Shown here: piece by piece, positions 37,653 to 46,179 of the stretch
Layout of the letters: each line of letters begins with the position of its first letter
How positions within the stretch are numbered: the first letter of the stretch is position 1
Source of the DNA: Bacteroidales bacterium
GTDB lineage: Bacteria; Bacteroidota; Bacteroidia; Bacteroidales; Lentimicrobiaceae
Reading direction: 5' to 3'
Assembly (NCBI GenBank): GCA_016709025.1
Contig: JADJEQ010000011.1
Span: 1-64,000, forward strand
DNA length: 64,000 nucleotides
Made by a program: the position numbers and the translations under genes
The notes under the pieces: generated by a model
Told to the model about the DNA's origin: nothing
Seen by the model: the letters and a program-made list of their open reading frames with translations, nothing else
Databases searched by the model: none

Positions 37653-39116
37653 ATGAAAAAAGCATACAGGTTCATAGCAGGAACAATTCTGGTTCTTATA
37701 CTCGTATACATAACTGCAGCATGCAGCAAGGAAGAGCCCATCGACAATGACCCGGGGCTCAGATTGAGTTTTTCGACCGATACTGTTTTTTTTGATACGG
37801 TTTTCACCACCATTGGCACTTCAACACAGATATTCAAAATTTATAATCCTTCAAAAGACAGGATTATCATCAGTTCCATAGAGCTGGCGCGTGGCGGGGC
37901 CTCCCCTTTCAGGTTTAATGTTGATGGTGTTGCTTCAACCCAAATAAATGATCTTGAAATTGCAGGGAAAGACAGCGTATTTGTTTTAGTAAAAGTTACC
38001 ATTGATCCCAACCTGGCCAATGCACCATTGGTGCAAAACGACAGCATTGTATTTGTCACCAACAACAACAGGCAGGATGTAAAGTTGCTGGCGTGGGGAC
38101 AGGATGCATACTTCTATAAAAAAGGGATTATCAACAGCAATTACGTGTTCACGGCCGACAAACCCCATGTTATTTACGACTTTCTGGCTGTTGATTCACT
38201 CTATACCCTTACGGTTGAAGCCGGAGCGAGAATCCACCTGCACAGCGGTGCATTTTTGCTGATATACCGCGATGCTACGCTGAAGGTGAACGGAACCAAA
38301 GAAAATCCTGTAATATTTGAAGGCGACCGGCTTGAGGATTACTACCGGGATGTCTCCGGGCAATGGGGAAGAATCTGGCTGTATGCGGGTAGTATAGATA
38401 ATGAGATAAATTATGCAATCATCCGTAACGGGGATGTCGGGATACAGGCAGATACATCAGGAAATTCATTGAATCCAACCCTTCGCATTTCCAATTCATT
38501 GATTTACAATATGAGCGGAGTAGGAATTCTCGGGCAGGGGACAACACTGAAAGCCGCCAACTGCGTGATCGGCAATTGTGGTGCCAATTCCGTTGCACTC
38601 ACCCTGGGAGGAAGTTATGACTTCCGGCACTGTACCATCGGAAATTTCTGGAATGAATCCTTCCGGAAAACAACTGCGCTTCTGCTCAACAATTACTATT
38701 ACGATACCAGCAACCACGTGCAGCTCAGAGCGCTACAAAATGCCTGGTTCGGCAACTGCACCATCTATGGCGATAAGGATGAAGAGATTACCCTCGATCA
38801 GCATCCCGATGGCGGGGTTTTTAATTACCATTTCGAAAACTGCCTGCTCAAAACCGAAATAGATTTAAGCGGGAACAGTTTTTTCGCCAACTGTATTAAA
38901 AATGAAGATCCCTGGTTCAGAGATCCGTCACAGGCAGAATTCCAGCCGGATACCCTGCTTTCGGCTCTTGTTGACAAAGGCAATCCGGATGTTCTGATCA
39001 ACGCTTTTATCAATCTTCAGAATGACCTTCAGGGCAACTCAAGGGTAAACGACCTGGCTCCCGATATCGGAGCTTATGAGTTTCAGGAGGCGCTACCTCC
39101 CAAACGCAGGAAGTAA
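37653..39116 (+). CDS. Right-handed beta-helix lipoprotein
   Basis: A 487-residue lipoprotein with a type II signal (ILVLILVYITAACSKEEP, Cys24). The N-terminal half looks like an Ig-like/ASPM-type beta sandwich (TIGTSTQIFKIYNPSKDRIIISSIEL). The rest has the short repeated strands of a parallel beta-helix (NPVIFEGDRLEDYYRDVSGQWGRIWL, NYAIIRNGDVGIQ, LRISNSLIYNMSGVGILGQ). The tail DLAPDIGAYEF is the usual end of this Bacteroidota group. It is probably displayed on the outer membrane; no enzyme active site is recognisable, and carbohydrate binding or lysis is only a guess. Next gene is a GNAT acetyltransferase, 92 bases downstream. Confidence 0.82.
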   Translation: MKKAYRFIAGTILVLILVYITAACSKEEPIDNDPGLRLSFSTDTVFFDTVFTTIGTSTQIFKIYNPSKDRIIISSIELARGGASPFRFNVDGVASTQINDLEIAGKDSVFVLVKVTIDPNLANAPLVQNDSIVFVTNNNRQDVKLLAWGQDAYFYKKGIINSNYVFTADKPHVIYDFLAVDSLYTLTVEAGARIHLHSGAFLLIYRDATLKVNGTKENPVIFEGDRLEDYYRDVSGQWGRIWLYAGSIDNEINYAIIRNGDVGIQADTSGNSLNPTLRISNSLIYNMSGVGILGQGTTLKAANCVIGNCGANSVALTLGGSYDFRHCTIGNFWNESFRKTTALLLNNYYYDTSNHVQLRALQNAWFGNCTIYGDKDEEITLDQHPDGGVFNYHFENCLLKTEIDLSGNSFFANCIKNEDPWFRDPSQAEFQPDTLLSALVDKGNPDVLINAFINLQNDLQGNSRVNDLAPDIGAYEFQEALPPKRRK

Positions 39117-39208
39117 CCCTTATCTGGTGTTTTGCCTGCTGATGGAATAAGTATTATCTGATAGTCAAAACCTGTATAAACCATTCCTTTTCATACCATA
39201 AGGGAGAA

Positions 39209-39742
39209 ATGAAAGCGCTGACCTTTATTAAATCGGTTTCAGATTCCCACCCCTATTATTCTTCGTGCATTGAGTTGTATTTATCAGCATTTCCTGCTGA
39301 TGAACGCCGTGATGTTGAATCCCTGGAAAAACTACCGGATGACAACCGGTTTCAATTTCATTACCTGGCCGATGGAAATGATCTTGCCGGCTTTATCAGT
39401 GTATGGCAATTCACCGGATATATATATGTTGAACATTTTGCAGTTTTCCCGCACCTGAGAAGTTCTGGAATTGGCTCATGGGCAATCAATCACCTGGCTG
39501 AAATTTATAAATCACCTGTTATTCTTGAAGTAGAACGACCTGTTTCAGAACAGGCTAAGCGAAGATTAGATTTTTATTCAAAAAATGGATTCCAGGTGAT
39601 CAAGAGTGATTATATCCAACCCTCTTACGGACCTGGCAAAAAAACTGTTCCGGCTTTGTTGCTTGCTAATACCAATCTCAACCCGGATCAGGTACAACCA
39701 ATTGTTAAGGAACTATATTCAGCCGTGTATGGAATTGAATGA
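39209..39742 (+). CDS. GNAT-family N-acetyltransferase
   Basis: A 177-residue acetyl-CoA-dependent acyltransferase. The acetyl-CoA-binding motif A appears as YVEHFAVFPHLRSSGIGSWAINHL, with the R/Q-x-x-G-x-G/A pyrophosphate loop as RSSGIG. Strand 5 is ILEVERPVSEQAKRRLDFYSKNGF, with the family's FYxxNGF end. The N-terminus FPADERRDVESLE is like other Bacteroidota GNATs of this type. The substrate (small molecule or protein) is unknown. The gene stands alone between secreted-protein genes; ATG at 39209 is the natural start. Confidence 0.88.
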   Translation: MKALTFIKSVSDSHPYYSSCIELYLSAFPADERRDVESLEKLPDDNRFQFHYLADGNDLAGFISVWQFTGYIYVEHFAVFPHLRSSGIGSWAINHLAEIYKSPVILEVERPVSEQAKRRLDFYSKNGFQVIKSDYIQPSYGPGKKTVPALLLANTNLNPDQVQPIVKELYSAVYGIE

Positions 39743-39786
39743 TTGTTTGCATCTTTGAAATTATAAGCTCTTAGTAAATATAGAAT

Positions 39787-40965
39787 ATGAAACCTGTACT
39801 TTTATTGGTATTGACGACTGGTATGCTGTTTTTCAGCACTTTCCATAACCTGAACGCTCAGGAAGGTCTTGATGCGAAACTAATCAAAAAACAGGTTAAC
39901 TGCCAGGATATCAGCGAGAACAGTTCATTCTTTATCGTTGACTATTTTGAAAGAGGCAACATCGACTCCTGCTATATTATCCTTGACTACTGGTCGCAGA
40001 AATGTGGTTATACTGAGCCGGTTTCCAGGGCTAACATGCTGCTGGCTTTAGCGATGCATTATTATACCGATGCGCTGGTAAGTACCGATTATATTGATCG
40101 CATGCTGATTTTTATGAACCGGGCTGAGCAAATTCAATACCTGGGCCTGCATCCTGAGAGACAAGATTTCAGGTACGATGACTTTGTTCCTCTTGGTGGG
40201 GAGTTTGATCAATGGACAACCCGGCTGGCCAAATCACTGATGAATGAATATGAACCAGGATCATCGGAATATCTCCTCAGCCTCTTTTATTCAGGTGAAT
40301 GTGATACCGCTTTTCAAATGCTGAAAGAAATGCCCTATTTGACTACTGCAACCGGGAAATTGTACGACAGTATTGTGCGACAAACCATTAAAACGCCGGT
40401 ACTTATGTACCACTTATACAGCGGAATATGGATTCCTACCCGAAATTTGTCTGCTATGGGTGTGCATCCTGTGATTGGTATGGGTATGGGAGCAAAATCA
40501 GATCGCAATTCTTATGATTTCATTTTAGACTTTAAATTCGTGAATACCCATGATTATTATATAGCGAAAAGAAGTAAAACAGGTGTTGCTGAGCCGACCC
40601 GCCATTTTTTCGGAGGATATATCGGATTCGAATATAGCCGCGATATGGTGCAAACCAAAAAAAATGAACTGTTTTACACCATTGGAGCTGCGTACGATGG
40701 TTTTGACATGTTTGAGGAAGATATGAATAATGAAACAAAGACATCAGGCACAGGAAGTTACAATTTCAATATGGGAGGAGGTTATCGCTTCGCAGTATCA
40801 GATGGTTCCTGGATAAGTATTCAGGGCCGGTACAACGTGGTTGACTATACGATAAGCGACAAATTCTTTTTGTCGGGTCACACGGTAACGGTCAGACTGG
40901 CATATAGTTATCGGTATAACGAATACAGGAATGACCGCTTGAAAAGACTGAGGTACCATCAATAA
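39787..40965 (+). CDS. Secreted protein with C-terminal beta-barrel-like region, unknown function
   Basis: I do not recognise this 392-residue protein. It has a clear signal peptide (LLLVLTTGMLFFSTFHNLNAQE). The first about 190 residues are mainly helical, with Cys residues at QVNC, DSCYI and QKCGY that may form disulfides. From about residue 205 alternating hydrophobic/polar strands with aromatic girdles (GMGMGAKSDRNSYDFILDFKF, RHFFGGYIGFEYSRD, GGGYRFAVSDGSWISI, HTVTVRLAYSYRYNEY) look like an outer-membrane beta-barrel of about eight strands. The end is basic rather than a typical terminal Phe. It is probably monocistronic, with a strong terminator directly downstream. It is likely an outer-membrane protein. 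Confidence 0.75.
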   Translation: MKPVLLLVLTTGMLFFSTFHNLNAQEGLDAKLIKKQVNCQDISENSSFFIVDYFERGNIDSCYIILDYWSQKCGYTEPVSRANMLLALAMHYYTDALVSTDYIDRMLIFMNRAEQIQYLGLHPERQDFRYDDFVPLGGEFDQWTTRLAKSLMNEYEPGSSEYLLSLFYSGECDTAFQMLKEMPYLTTATGKLYDSIVRQTIKTPVLMYHLYSGIWIPTRNLSAMGVHPVIGMGMGAKSDRNSYDFILDFKFVNTHDYYIAKRSKTGVAEPTRHFFGGYIGFEYSRDMVQTKKNELFYTIGAAYDGFDMFEEDMNNETKTSGTGSYNFNMGGGYRFAVSDGSWISIQGRYNVVDYTISDKFFLSGHTVTVRLAYSYRYNEYRNDRLKRLRYHQ

Positions 40966-40989
40966 TTCCGTTGCACCTTCTGAAAAATA

Positions 40990-41024
40990 AAAAAAGCCGT
41001 GACATAACCTGTCACGGCTTTTTT
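40990..41024. terminator. Bidirectional Rho-independent terminator
   Basis: A GC-rich stem GCCGTGACA / TGTCACGGC with a TAACC loop is extended by A residues on the left arm and T residues on the right. That gives a 15-bp hairpin between the convergent outer-membrane protein gene and sucD. It serves both strands. Confidence 0.9.
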
Positions 41025-41042
41025 ACATATACATATTTATTA

Positions 41043-41915
41043 CTATTTCTTCAGCAATTCCAGCATCTTTGATCCGATCTCAGCAGGAGAATCTACTACG
41101 TGGACGCCACATTCGCGGAGAATTGCCTTTTTGGCTTCAGCTGTATCGCCTTCACCACCAACAATCGCGCCTGCATGACCCATGGTCCTGCCTTTGGGTG
41201 CTGTTGCGCCTGCTATAAAACTAACTACAGGTTTCGTTCCGTGCGCTTTGATCCAGTAGCCAGCCTCAGCTTCCATGCCTCCGCCGATTTCACCGATCAT
41301 AACAATTCCTTTGGTCTCCGGGTCAGCCATAAACAACTCAACGGCATCGCGGGTGGTTGTTCCGATGATCGGGTCACCGCCGATACCAATGGCCGTCGTC
41401 TGACCCAGACCGGCTTTGGTTAACTGGTCAACAGCTTCATAGGTTAAGGTGCCAGAACGGCTGACAATACCAACAATTCCCTTCTTATGGATAAAGCCGG
41501 GCATAATGCCGATTTTAGCTTCATCAGGAGTAATGATGCCAGGGCAGTTGGGCCCGATCAGCCTGCTCTTGCGGCCTTTCAGATACTCCTTGGCCATCAT
41601 CATATCCTTAACCGGAATTCCTTCTGTAATACATACAATCACCTCAATTCCAGCATCGGCTGCTTCCATAATAGCATCTGCGGCAAATGCCGGCGGTACA
41701 AAAATAAGGGAGACGTTAGCACCTGTTTCATTGACAGCTTCCACCACTGTATTGAAAACAGGCTGGCCAAGGTGATATTTTCCACCTTTTCCGGGTGTTA
41801 CCCCACCAACTACATTGGTTCCGTATTCAATCATCTGAGTGGCATGAAACGTACCCTCAGTGCCGGTGAAACCCTGCACGATCACTCTGGAATCTTTGTT
41901 AACAAGAATACTCAT
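41043..41915 (-). CDS. sucD: Succinyl-CoA ligase, alpha subunit
   Basis: The alpha subunit of succinyl-CoA synthetase, which with SucC converts succinyl-CoA and ADP (or GDP) to succinate, CoA and NTP in the TCA cycle. From ATG 41915 (MSILVNKDSRVIVQGFTGTEGTFHA) the protein has 290 residues, the normal length. An upstream in-frame start at 41987 would add 24 unrelated residues. The CoA-binding domain is at the N-terminus, NCPG and the SGTLTYE loop follow, and the phosphohistidine site is GRTMGHAGAIV (His). sucC is not in the window, so the two subunits are encoded apart. A strong terminator separates it from the convergent neighbour. Confidence 0.95.
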   Translation of the reverse strand: MSILVNKDSRVIVQGFTGTEGTFHATQMIEYGTNVVGGVTPGKGGKYHLGQPVFNTVVEAVNETGANVSLIFVPPAFAADAIMEAADAGIEVIVCITEGIPVKDMMMAKEYLKGRKSRLIGPNCPGIITPDEAKIGIMPGFIHKKGIVGIVSRSGTLTYEAVDQLTKAGLGQTTAIGIGGDPIIGTTTRDAVELFMADPETKGIVMIGEIGGGMEAEAGYWIKAHGTKPVVSFIAGATAPKGRTMGHAGAIVGGEGDTAEAKKAILRECGVHVVDSPAEIGSKMLELLKK

Positions 41916-42082
41916 AAGGTTGTTGCTTAGTATTTGTGATAAGTTTGTATTTATGTTCTGTTTTTGTAAATTTGATAACAATAACAAAAAAATGACCTTT
42001 TGATCAATAAAAACCTTTAAAATTGCTTACCTTTAATGGTTCTGAATTATCAGGCGATAAAAATAGTTAAAAATTTCATCCG

Positions 42083-43486
42083 ATGAACCCTGCCCTATTC
42101 AATATCAACGATACCATTTGTGCGTTATCTACCCCGGCTGGTACCGGCGCCATTGGTGTGATCCGGCTTTCAGGTCCCGATTCCGTTGCCCTTTGCCGGA
42201 TGTTCTTCAAATCGGGAAGTGCTGCAACGGATCCGGAGAAAGTCGCCTCGCATACCGTTCACTTCGGAAAATTCATGGATAGGGATCAGTTGATCGATGA
42301 GGTGCTGGTTACAGTCTTCCGGAATCCTCACTCATACAATGGTCAGGATATTGTTGAGATTTCCTGCCATGGATCCGTTTATATCCAGCAACGTATCCTT
42401 GAGTTGCTGCTTTCTGCCGGTGCCCGTCTGGCCGAACCGGGCGAATTTACCCTGAGAGGATTTTTGAATGGGAAATTTGATCTATCCCAGGCCGAAGCCG
42501 TCGCCGACCTGATCGCATCCACATCAGAATCCTCACATCGTCTGGCCATGAGCCAGATGCGCGGAGGTTTTTCGATGAAAATAGGTGAACTCAGGGCCCG
42601 GCTGGTGGATTTTGCCTCGCTGATTGAACTCGAACTTGATTTCAGCGAAGAAGATGTTGAGTTTGCCGACCGCACCGCCCTGTTTCAACTGCTTGAAAAA
42701 ATAAAGAGTGAAATCGACGGACTGAAATCAAGCTTTGCCCTCGGCAATGTAATGAAACACGGGATACCGGTGGCCATTGTCGGCAAACCAAACGTAGGCA
42801 AATCAACGCTGCTGAATGCCCTGCTAAACGAAGAACGGGCCATAGTTTCCGAAATACCCGGCACCACCCGCGATGCCATTGAAGATACCATCAGCATTCA
42901 GGGGGTTACCTTCCGGTTTATCGATACTGCCGGTCTCCGTCATTCCAGCGATGTTATAGAGAATATCGGTATAGGGCGTACTTACGAAAAAATGAACCAG
43001 GCCTCTGTCGTTCTTTATATCTTCGACATTACTTCAGCAACCGAAAAAGAAATTGACCAGGCCATTGCTGAAATCCGCGCCCAGCTTGAAGACCCTCAAA
43101 AACAGATTATTCCGGTGGCCAACAAGACCGATATGCTGATGCAGGCCCCCCATTCATTTAAAAGACTGGTCGAACTCGATACCCTGTTCGTATCGGCCAA
43201 ACGCAACGAGAACATCAACCTGATCACCGAAAGGTTGCTGAAATCGGCCCACTTGGGCGAAACCGGCGACCAGACCATTGTTTACAGCCTGCGCCACTAT
43301 GAAGCACTGACCCGCGCCGCCCAAAGCATCGAAAGCATCGAAAAGGGCTTTGCCGACAACATCCCATCCGACCTGATCGCCACCGATATCCGCCAGGCCC
43401 TGCACCACCTGGGCAGCATTACCGGTGAAGTAACCAACGATGAGTTACTGGGGAATATTTTCGGGAAGTTTTGTATCGGGAAGTGA
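42083..43486 (+). CDS. mnmE: tRNA uridine-5-carboxymethylaminomethyl modification GTPase MnmE
   Basis: With MnmG it makes the 5-carboxymethylaminomethyl modification on wobble uridine of several tRNAs, using 5,10-methylene-THF or a related folate. The 467 residues carry the tetrahydrofolate-binding N-domain (DTICALSTPAGTGAIGVIRLSG), a central helical domain, and an inserted G domain with GKPNVGKS at 234-241, GTTRDA at 260-265, DTAG at 281-284 and NKTD further on. The C-terminal FCIGK at 463-467 contains the conserved Cys. The frame is intact. It is monocistronic; REP-like palindromes follow immediately. Confidence 0.96.
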   Translation: MNPALFNINDTICALSTPAGTGAIGVIRLSGPDSVALCRMFFKSGSAATDPEKVASHTVHFGKFMDRDQLIDEVLVTVFRNPHSYNGQDIVEISCHGSVYIQQRILELLLSAGARLAEPGEFTLRGFLNGKFDLSQAEAVADLIASTSESSHRLAMSQMRGGFSMKIGELRARLVDFASLIELELDFSEEDVEFADRTALFQLLEKIKSEIDGLKSSFALGNVMKHGIPVAIVGKPNVGKSTLLNALLNEERAIVSEIPGTTRDAIEDTISIQGVTFRFIDTAGLRHSSDVIENIGIGRTYEKMNQASVVLYIFDITSATEKEIDQAIAEIRAQLEDPQKQIIPVANKTDMLMQAPHSFKRLVELDTLFVSAKRNENINLITERLLKSAHLGETGDQTIVYSLRHYEALTRAAQSIESIEKGFADNIPSDLIATDIRQALHHLGSITGEVTNDELLGNIFGKFCIGK

Positions 43487-43600
43487 TATCAATTCAGACT
43501 GATCTTCAGAATAGGAGTTCATACAAAGATTGTAGATAAGATTTTTTAGTAAGGAAACAGTTCTTCAGCCTTTAATTTCGATTTCGGCATTTCAGATTTC

Positions 43601-43778
43601 GCCCTTTCAGGGCTTATTCTGGTTGTTCCACCCGGTATCACAGAGCTTCGCCGCTGTGATAACAGATTAAGCCCTTTCAGGGCTAAACAAAAGTAAAAAG
43701 CCCTGAAAGGGCGAAATACAATAGCGATGGGCGGAGTCCATCGATAAGAAAACATAAAACTATAAGCCCTGAAGGGGC
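43601..43778. repeat. REP/BIME-like mosaic of four palindromic units
   Basis: Four copies of the 13-base palindromic core GCCCTTTCAGGGC or its complement occur at 43601-43613, 43671-43683, 43700-43712 and 43766-43778. The last has one change. The first two point one way, the last two the other, with short hairpins between them (ATCACAG/CTGTGAT near 43638-43660, CGATGG/CCATCG near 43726-43744). The arrangement resembles bacterial interspersed mosaic elements and is not a CRISPR array, because spacing is uneven and the repeats are short and inverted. It lies in the gap between mnmE and the DUF2293 gene and could stabilise the mnmE mRNA end. Confidence 0.8.
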
Positions 43779-43883
43779 GAAAGACATTAACGATTTGCGA
43801 ATTCTATCTCAAAATAACCATAAAACGTCAACCAAAAAGTATAAAACCAGCCAGGGTTGAGGCTAAGTGTAATGTTCTTGAAA

Positions 43884-44563
43884 TCATAATCTGTTCACCG
43901 CTGCAAACAACGGGCAATTCTCCGGAATATCCTTTCCACTTCTGTAATTTTCAAGCAATTCCAAAGACTTCTTTGCCAGGGTTCTTCTGACTTCACGACG
44001 TTCGCCTTTGATTCTCGCAATTTTCAGGTTATCATAAGCCGTGGTCTGATGCCGCATCCAGGCGATGACAGCCAGCTGTGCCCGTTTTTCGATGGGAATC
44101 ATCTGAGTTCGGGCAACCGTACCACTGCCAACCGGAACGGCATGATCTGCGATTATTCCGGCGAGTTTCTCTTCCAGATCAATATGTCTTGAATGGAAAC
44201 TAAGAAAGTCCCTGATTGCATGGATAAATTCTTCACTGTACAGTTCTTGCTTTTTCTCTCTTCTTACGGCATCTGATGCTCTTTTCTTCCGGTAGGTTTC
44301 AGTTGAACGAACGGCGCTTACTTCATCTTTTGCTGCATAGATGGCATTTTCAGGAGCCCAGATACCCAGAGAAATGGTTCGTCTGCCCTTTTTATTTCCA
44401 CCCTCCAGTAAGAACTTTTCGAAGTAACCTTCCGGGTAATTCCGGCATCCCCGGCAGGCAGAAATGCCCAACCAGCCGGTGGAACCAATATTTCGCCCTT
44501 CTCCCCTGTCAGTGTTCCGTTATTTCCCGGTTTTACCGTACGCACATCCAATTCCATCGTCAT
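43884..44563 (-). pseudogene. DUF2293 domain protein, one frameshift
   Basis: Two segments (44593-44318 and 44471-43884) join into one protein of about 227 residues starting at MTMELDVRTVKPGNNG (ATG 44563). The first part, with EILVPPAGWAFLPAGDAGITRKV, and the second, with IAWMRHQTTAYDNLKIARIKGERREVRRTLAKKSLELL, match the DUF2293 family. It is very basic, and the conserved RxKGxRREVRR stretch suggests nucleic-acid binding, but its role is unknown. The break is near 44430. It neighbours the REP-like mosaic, which may be coincidental. Confidence 0.75.
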
Positions 44564-44593
44564 ATAAATTGACCACAAAATACCTGATTTCAA

Positions 44594-45008
44594 TATTAAC
44601 CATTCAACTGTGCGATCATATGAAGAAATAAGTTAGTTCCGATAAAAAGGGTTCTCATGTCTGGCATAAAACTGACCGGCTCTCCGGATAAAGTATTCAA
44701 AACGGGTTATCTGAAGGAAGGTATCGTTTAATAACCGCCAAAAACATGAACTTTGTTGATGGTTTGTATCATTTAACAGAAAAACGCTTGCAGAGAAATG
44801 CAAAGGCCATTGGGCAGATGTGGTAAGGAATGCTAAGGAAACCAGCACAATTTTAAGGATATGGAATACAACGATAAATTCGGACGTGAGTCTTAACAAT
44901 TAATCCCAGTTGTAAGGTAAAAATCGAAATTCACATTGCATCGCTTGTAAAAATACTGCTCAGGGGGAAATCAAAGGCAATTAGAAACGCAAGGGTATCC
45001 GTATCCCC
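44594..45008. other. Intergenic region without recognisable gene
   Basis: An 88-codon reverse-strand frame exists at 44899-44633, but its sequence (many Phe and Leu, no family resemblance) looks fortuitous. I see no repeat or terminator that I would defend. Confidence 0.45.
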
Positions 45009-45319
45009 TTAAAAACCAAGGATCCGGATATTTTTGCTGATTGATCGGAGATTGCCTTTAAAGCTGCGATCACCTGTTCTATTGCTGTTCAGTTTTACCA
45101 GTGATGTAAGCAATTCAGTCATAATATTATCACAATTCGGATGAATTGCAACAATTTGCACATCAGGGTTAGCCTGAGTAAAGCGCTTTTTGCCTTACTC
45201 AGTTCGCTCAACCAGGGTATTCTCTAAAAAAGGAAAACCTTAACAAGTATCATGGCGGAAATAACCGATGCGAATATCAGGAAAAGCATCAGTTCAACAC
45301 GAATTTTGTTCTTTTTCAT
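45009..45319 (-). CDS. Candidate small single-helix membrane protein, possibly frameshifted
   Basis: ATG at 45319 opens a 31-codon frame, MKKNKIRVELMLFLIFASVI followed by SAMILVKVFLF and a TAG at 45224. This is a basic N-terminus followed by one hydrophobic helix. Adding one T to the TTTTTT run would carry it on as LFLENTLVERTE. After one further stop (45195-45197), a 61-codon open stretch to 45009 continues with GKKRFTQANPDVQIVAIHPN, a typical protein-like composition with Cys and His. The full product would be about 103 residues. It is transcribed divergently from the response regulator gene, 167 bases away. I do not recognise the family. Either the short 31-residue form or the longer repaired form could be real, or the whole could be chance. 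Confidence 0.4.
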
Positions 45320-45460
45320 GGCTTCAGGGATAGAATTTTGTTCAATTTAATATGCCGCAAAATTAGGTTGCATGCATGGTTTTACTCATTAGAATTCTAT
45401 TAGAATATGGTTATAAATTGATTAGACGAAAAGATTCGATGAGCCGAGGACATTCTGCTA

Positions 45461-45468
45461 TAACTTTG
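45461..45468 (+). promoter_or_regulatory. Candidate -7 box of the two-component operon
   Basis: TAACTTTG matches the TAnnTTTG -7 consensus 18 bases before the response regulator ATG. The -33 element is not clear at the usual distance, so this is a weak call. Confidence 0.4.
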
Positions 45469-45486
45469 TCATAAATGTAATGCGTT

Positions 45487-46176
45487 ATGAATAGCCCAAA
45501 AATACTGATCATTGAAGATGAACAGCGATTGGCTGCAATCCTGAAAAAGCAATTTGTGGATGCCGATTTCATTGTTGAGATTGCCTATGACGGATATGCA
45601 GGGAAAAAGTTGGCTGAGTCCAACTTTTACAATCTCATAATACTGGATATAAATCTGCCGCTGATCAATGGCTATGACCTATGCAAAGAGATCAGGAAAA
45701 CGAATCTCAATGTTCCGGTTATTATGCTCACCGCCCTGGGCACACCTGACAATAAAATAACAGGATTTAATGCCGGGGCAGATGATTATGTTACAAAACC
45801 ATTCGATTTCAGGGAACTGCTGGCAAGGGTCAATGTTTTCCTCCGCCGGTCAGAGGTACCGGCTACAAGCGAAAAATTAACTATTGCGGATCTCGAGCTG
45901 GATTTAAAAACAAAGTCTGTTACCCGTTCAGAGATAAAGATAGATTTAACTGCTAAAGAATGCGCACTTCTTGAGATGTTTTTAAAGAACCAGAATAAAT
46001 TACTTACCAGGGACTTTATCATTGAACAGGTATGGGGTATTGATTTTGACCCTGGTACCAACGTGATTGATGTCTATGTTAACTATCTCAGGAAAAAGAT
46101 TGACAGGGATTTTGAACTTAAATTGATACACACCAAGTTTGGTTATGGTTTTTACTGCAGCGAAAAGGAGTTATAA
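45487..46176 (+). CDS. OmpR-family response regulator
   Basis: A 229-residue DNA-binding response regulator. The receiver has the acidic pocket IEDEQ (residues 9-13), phospho-acceptor Asp54 in IILDINLPL, Thr82 in IMLTALG and Lys104 in VTKPFD. The C-terminal winged helix shows LTAKECALLEMFLKNQNKLL and the recognition-helix region DPGTNVIDVYVNYLRKKID, with the family ending TKFGYGFY. It is followed after three bases by its histidine kinase, so they form one operon. The signal and target genes are unknown; a divergent small membrane-protein candidate and the metal-resistance genes further on are possible targets. Confidence 0.93.
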   Translation: MNSPKILIIEDEQRLAAILKKQFVDADFIVEIAYDGYAGKKLAESNFYNLIILDINLPLINGYDLCKEIRKTNLNVPVIMLTALGTPDNKITGFNAGADDYVTKPFDFRELLARVNVFLRRSEVPATSEKLTIADLELDLKTKSVTRSEIKIDLTAKECALLEMFLKNQNKLLTRDFIIEQVWGIDFDPGTNVIDVYVNYLRKKIDRDFELKLIHTKFGYGFYCSEKEL

Positions 46177-46179
46177 CCA

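Noticed and set aside
43601..43778. A CRISPR array suggested by repeated GCCCTTTCAGGGC
   Set aside because: The units are short, inverted in pairs and unevenly spaced, with no constant-length spacers and no cas genes. REP-like elements fit better.
44633..44899. An 88-codon reverse-strand frame as a possible small gene
   Set aside because: Its composition is untypical, no motif or signal peptide is convincing, and it has no plausible context. I treat it as chance.
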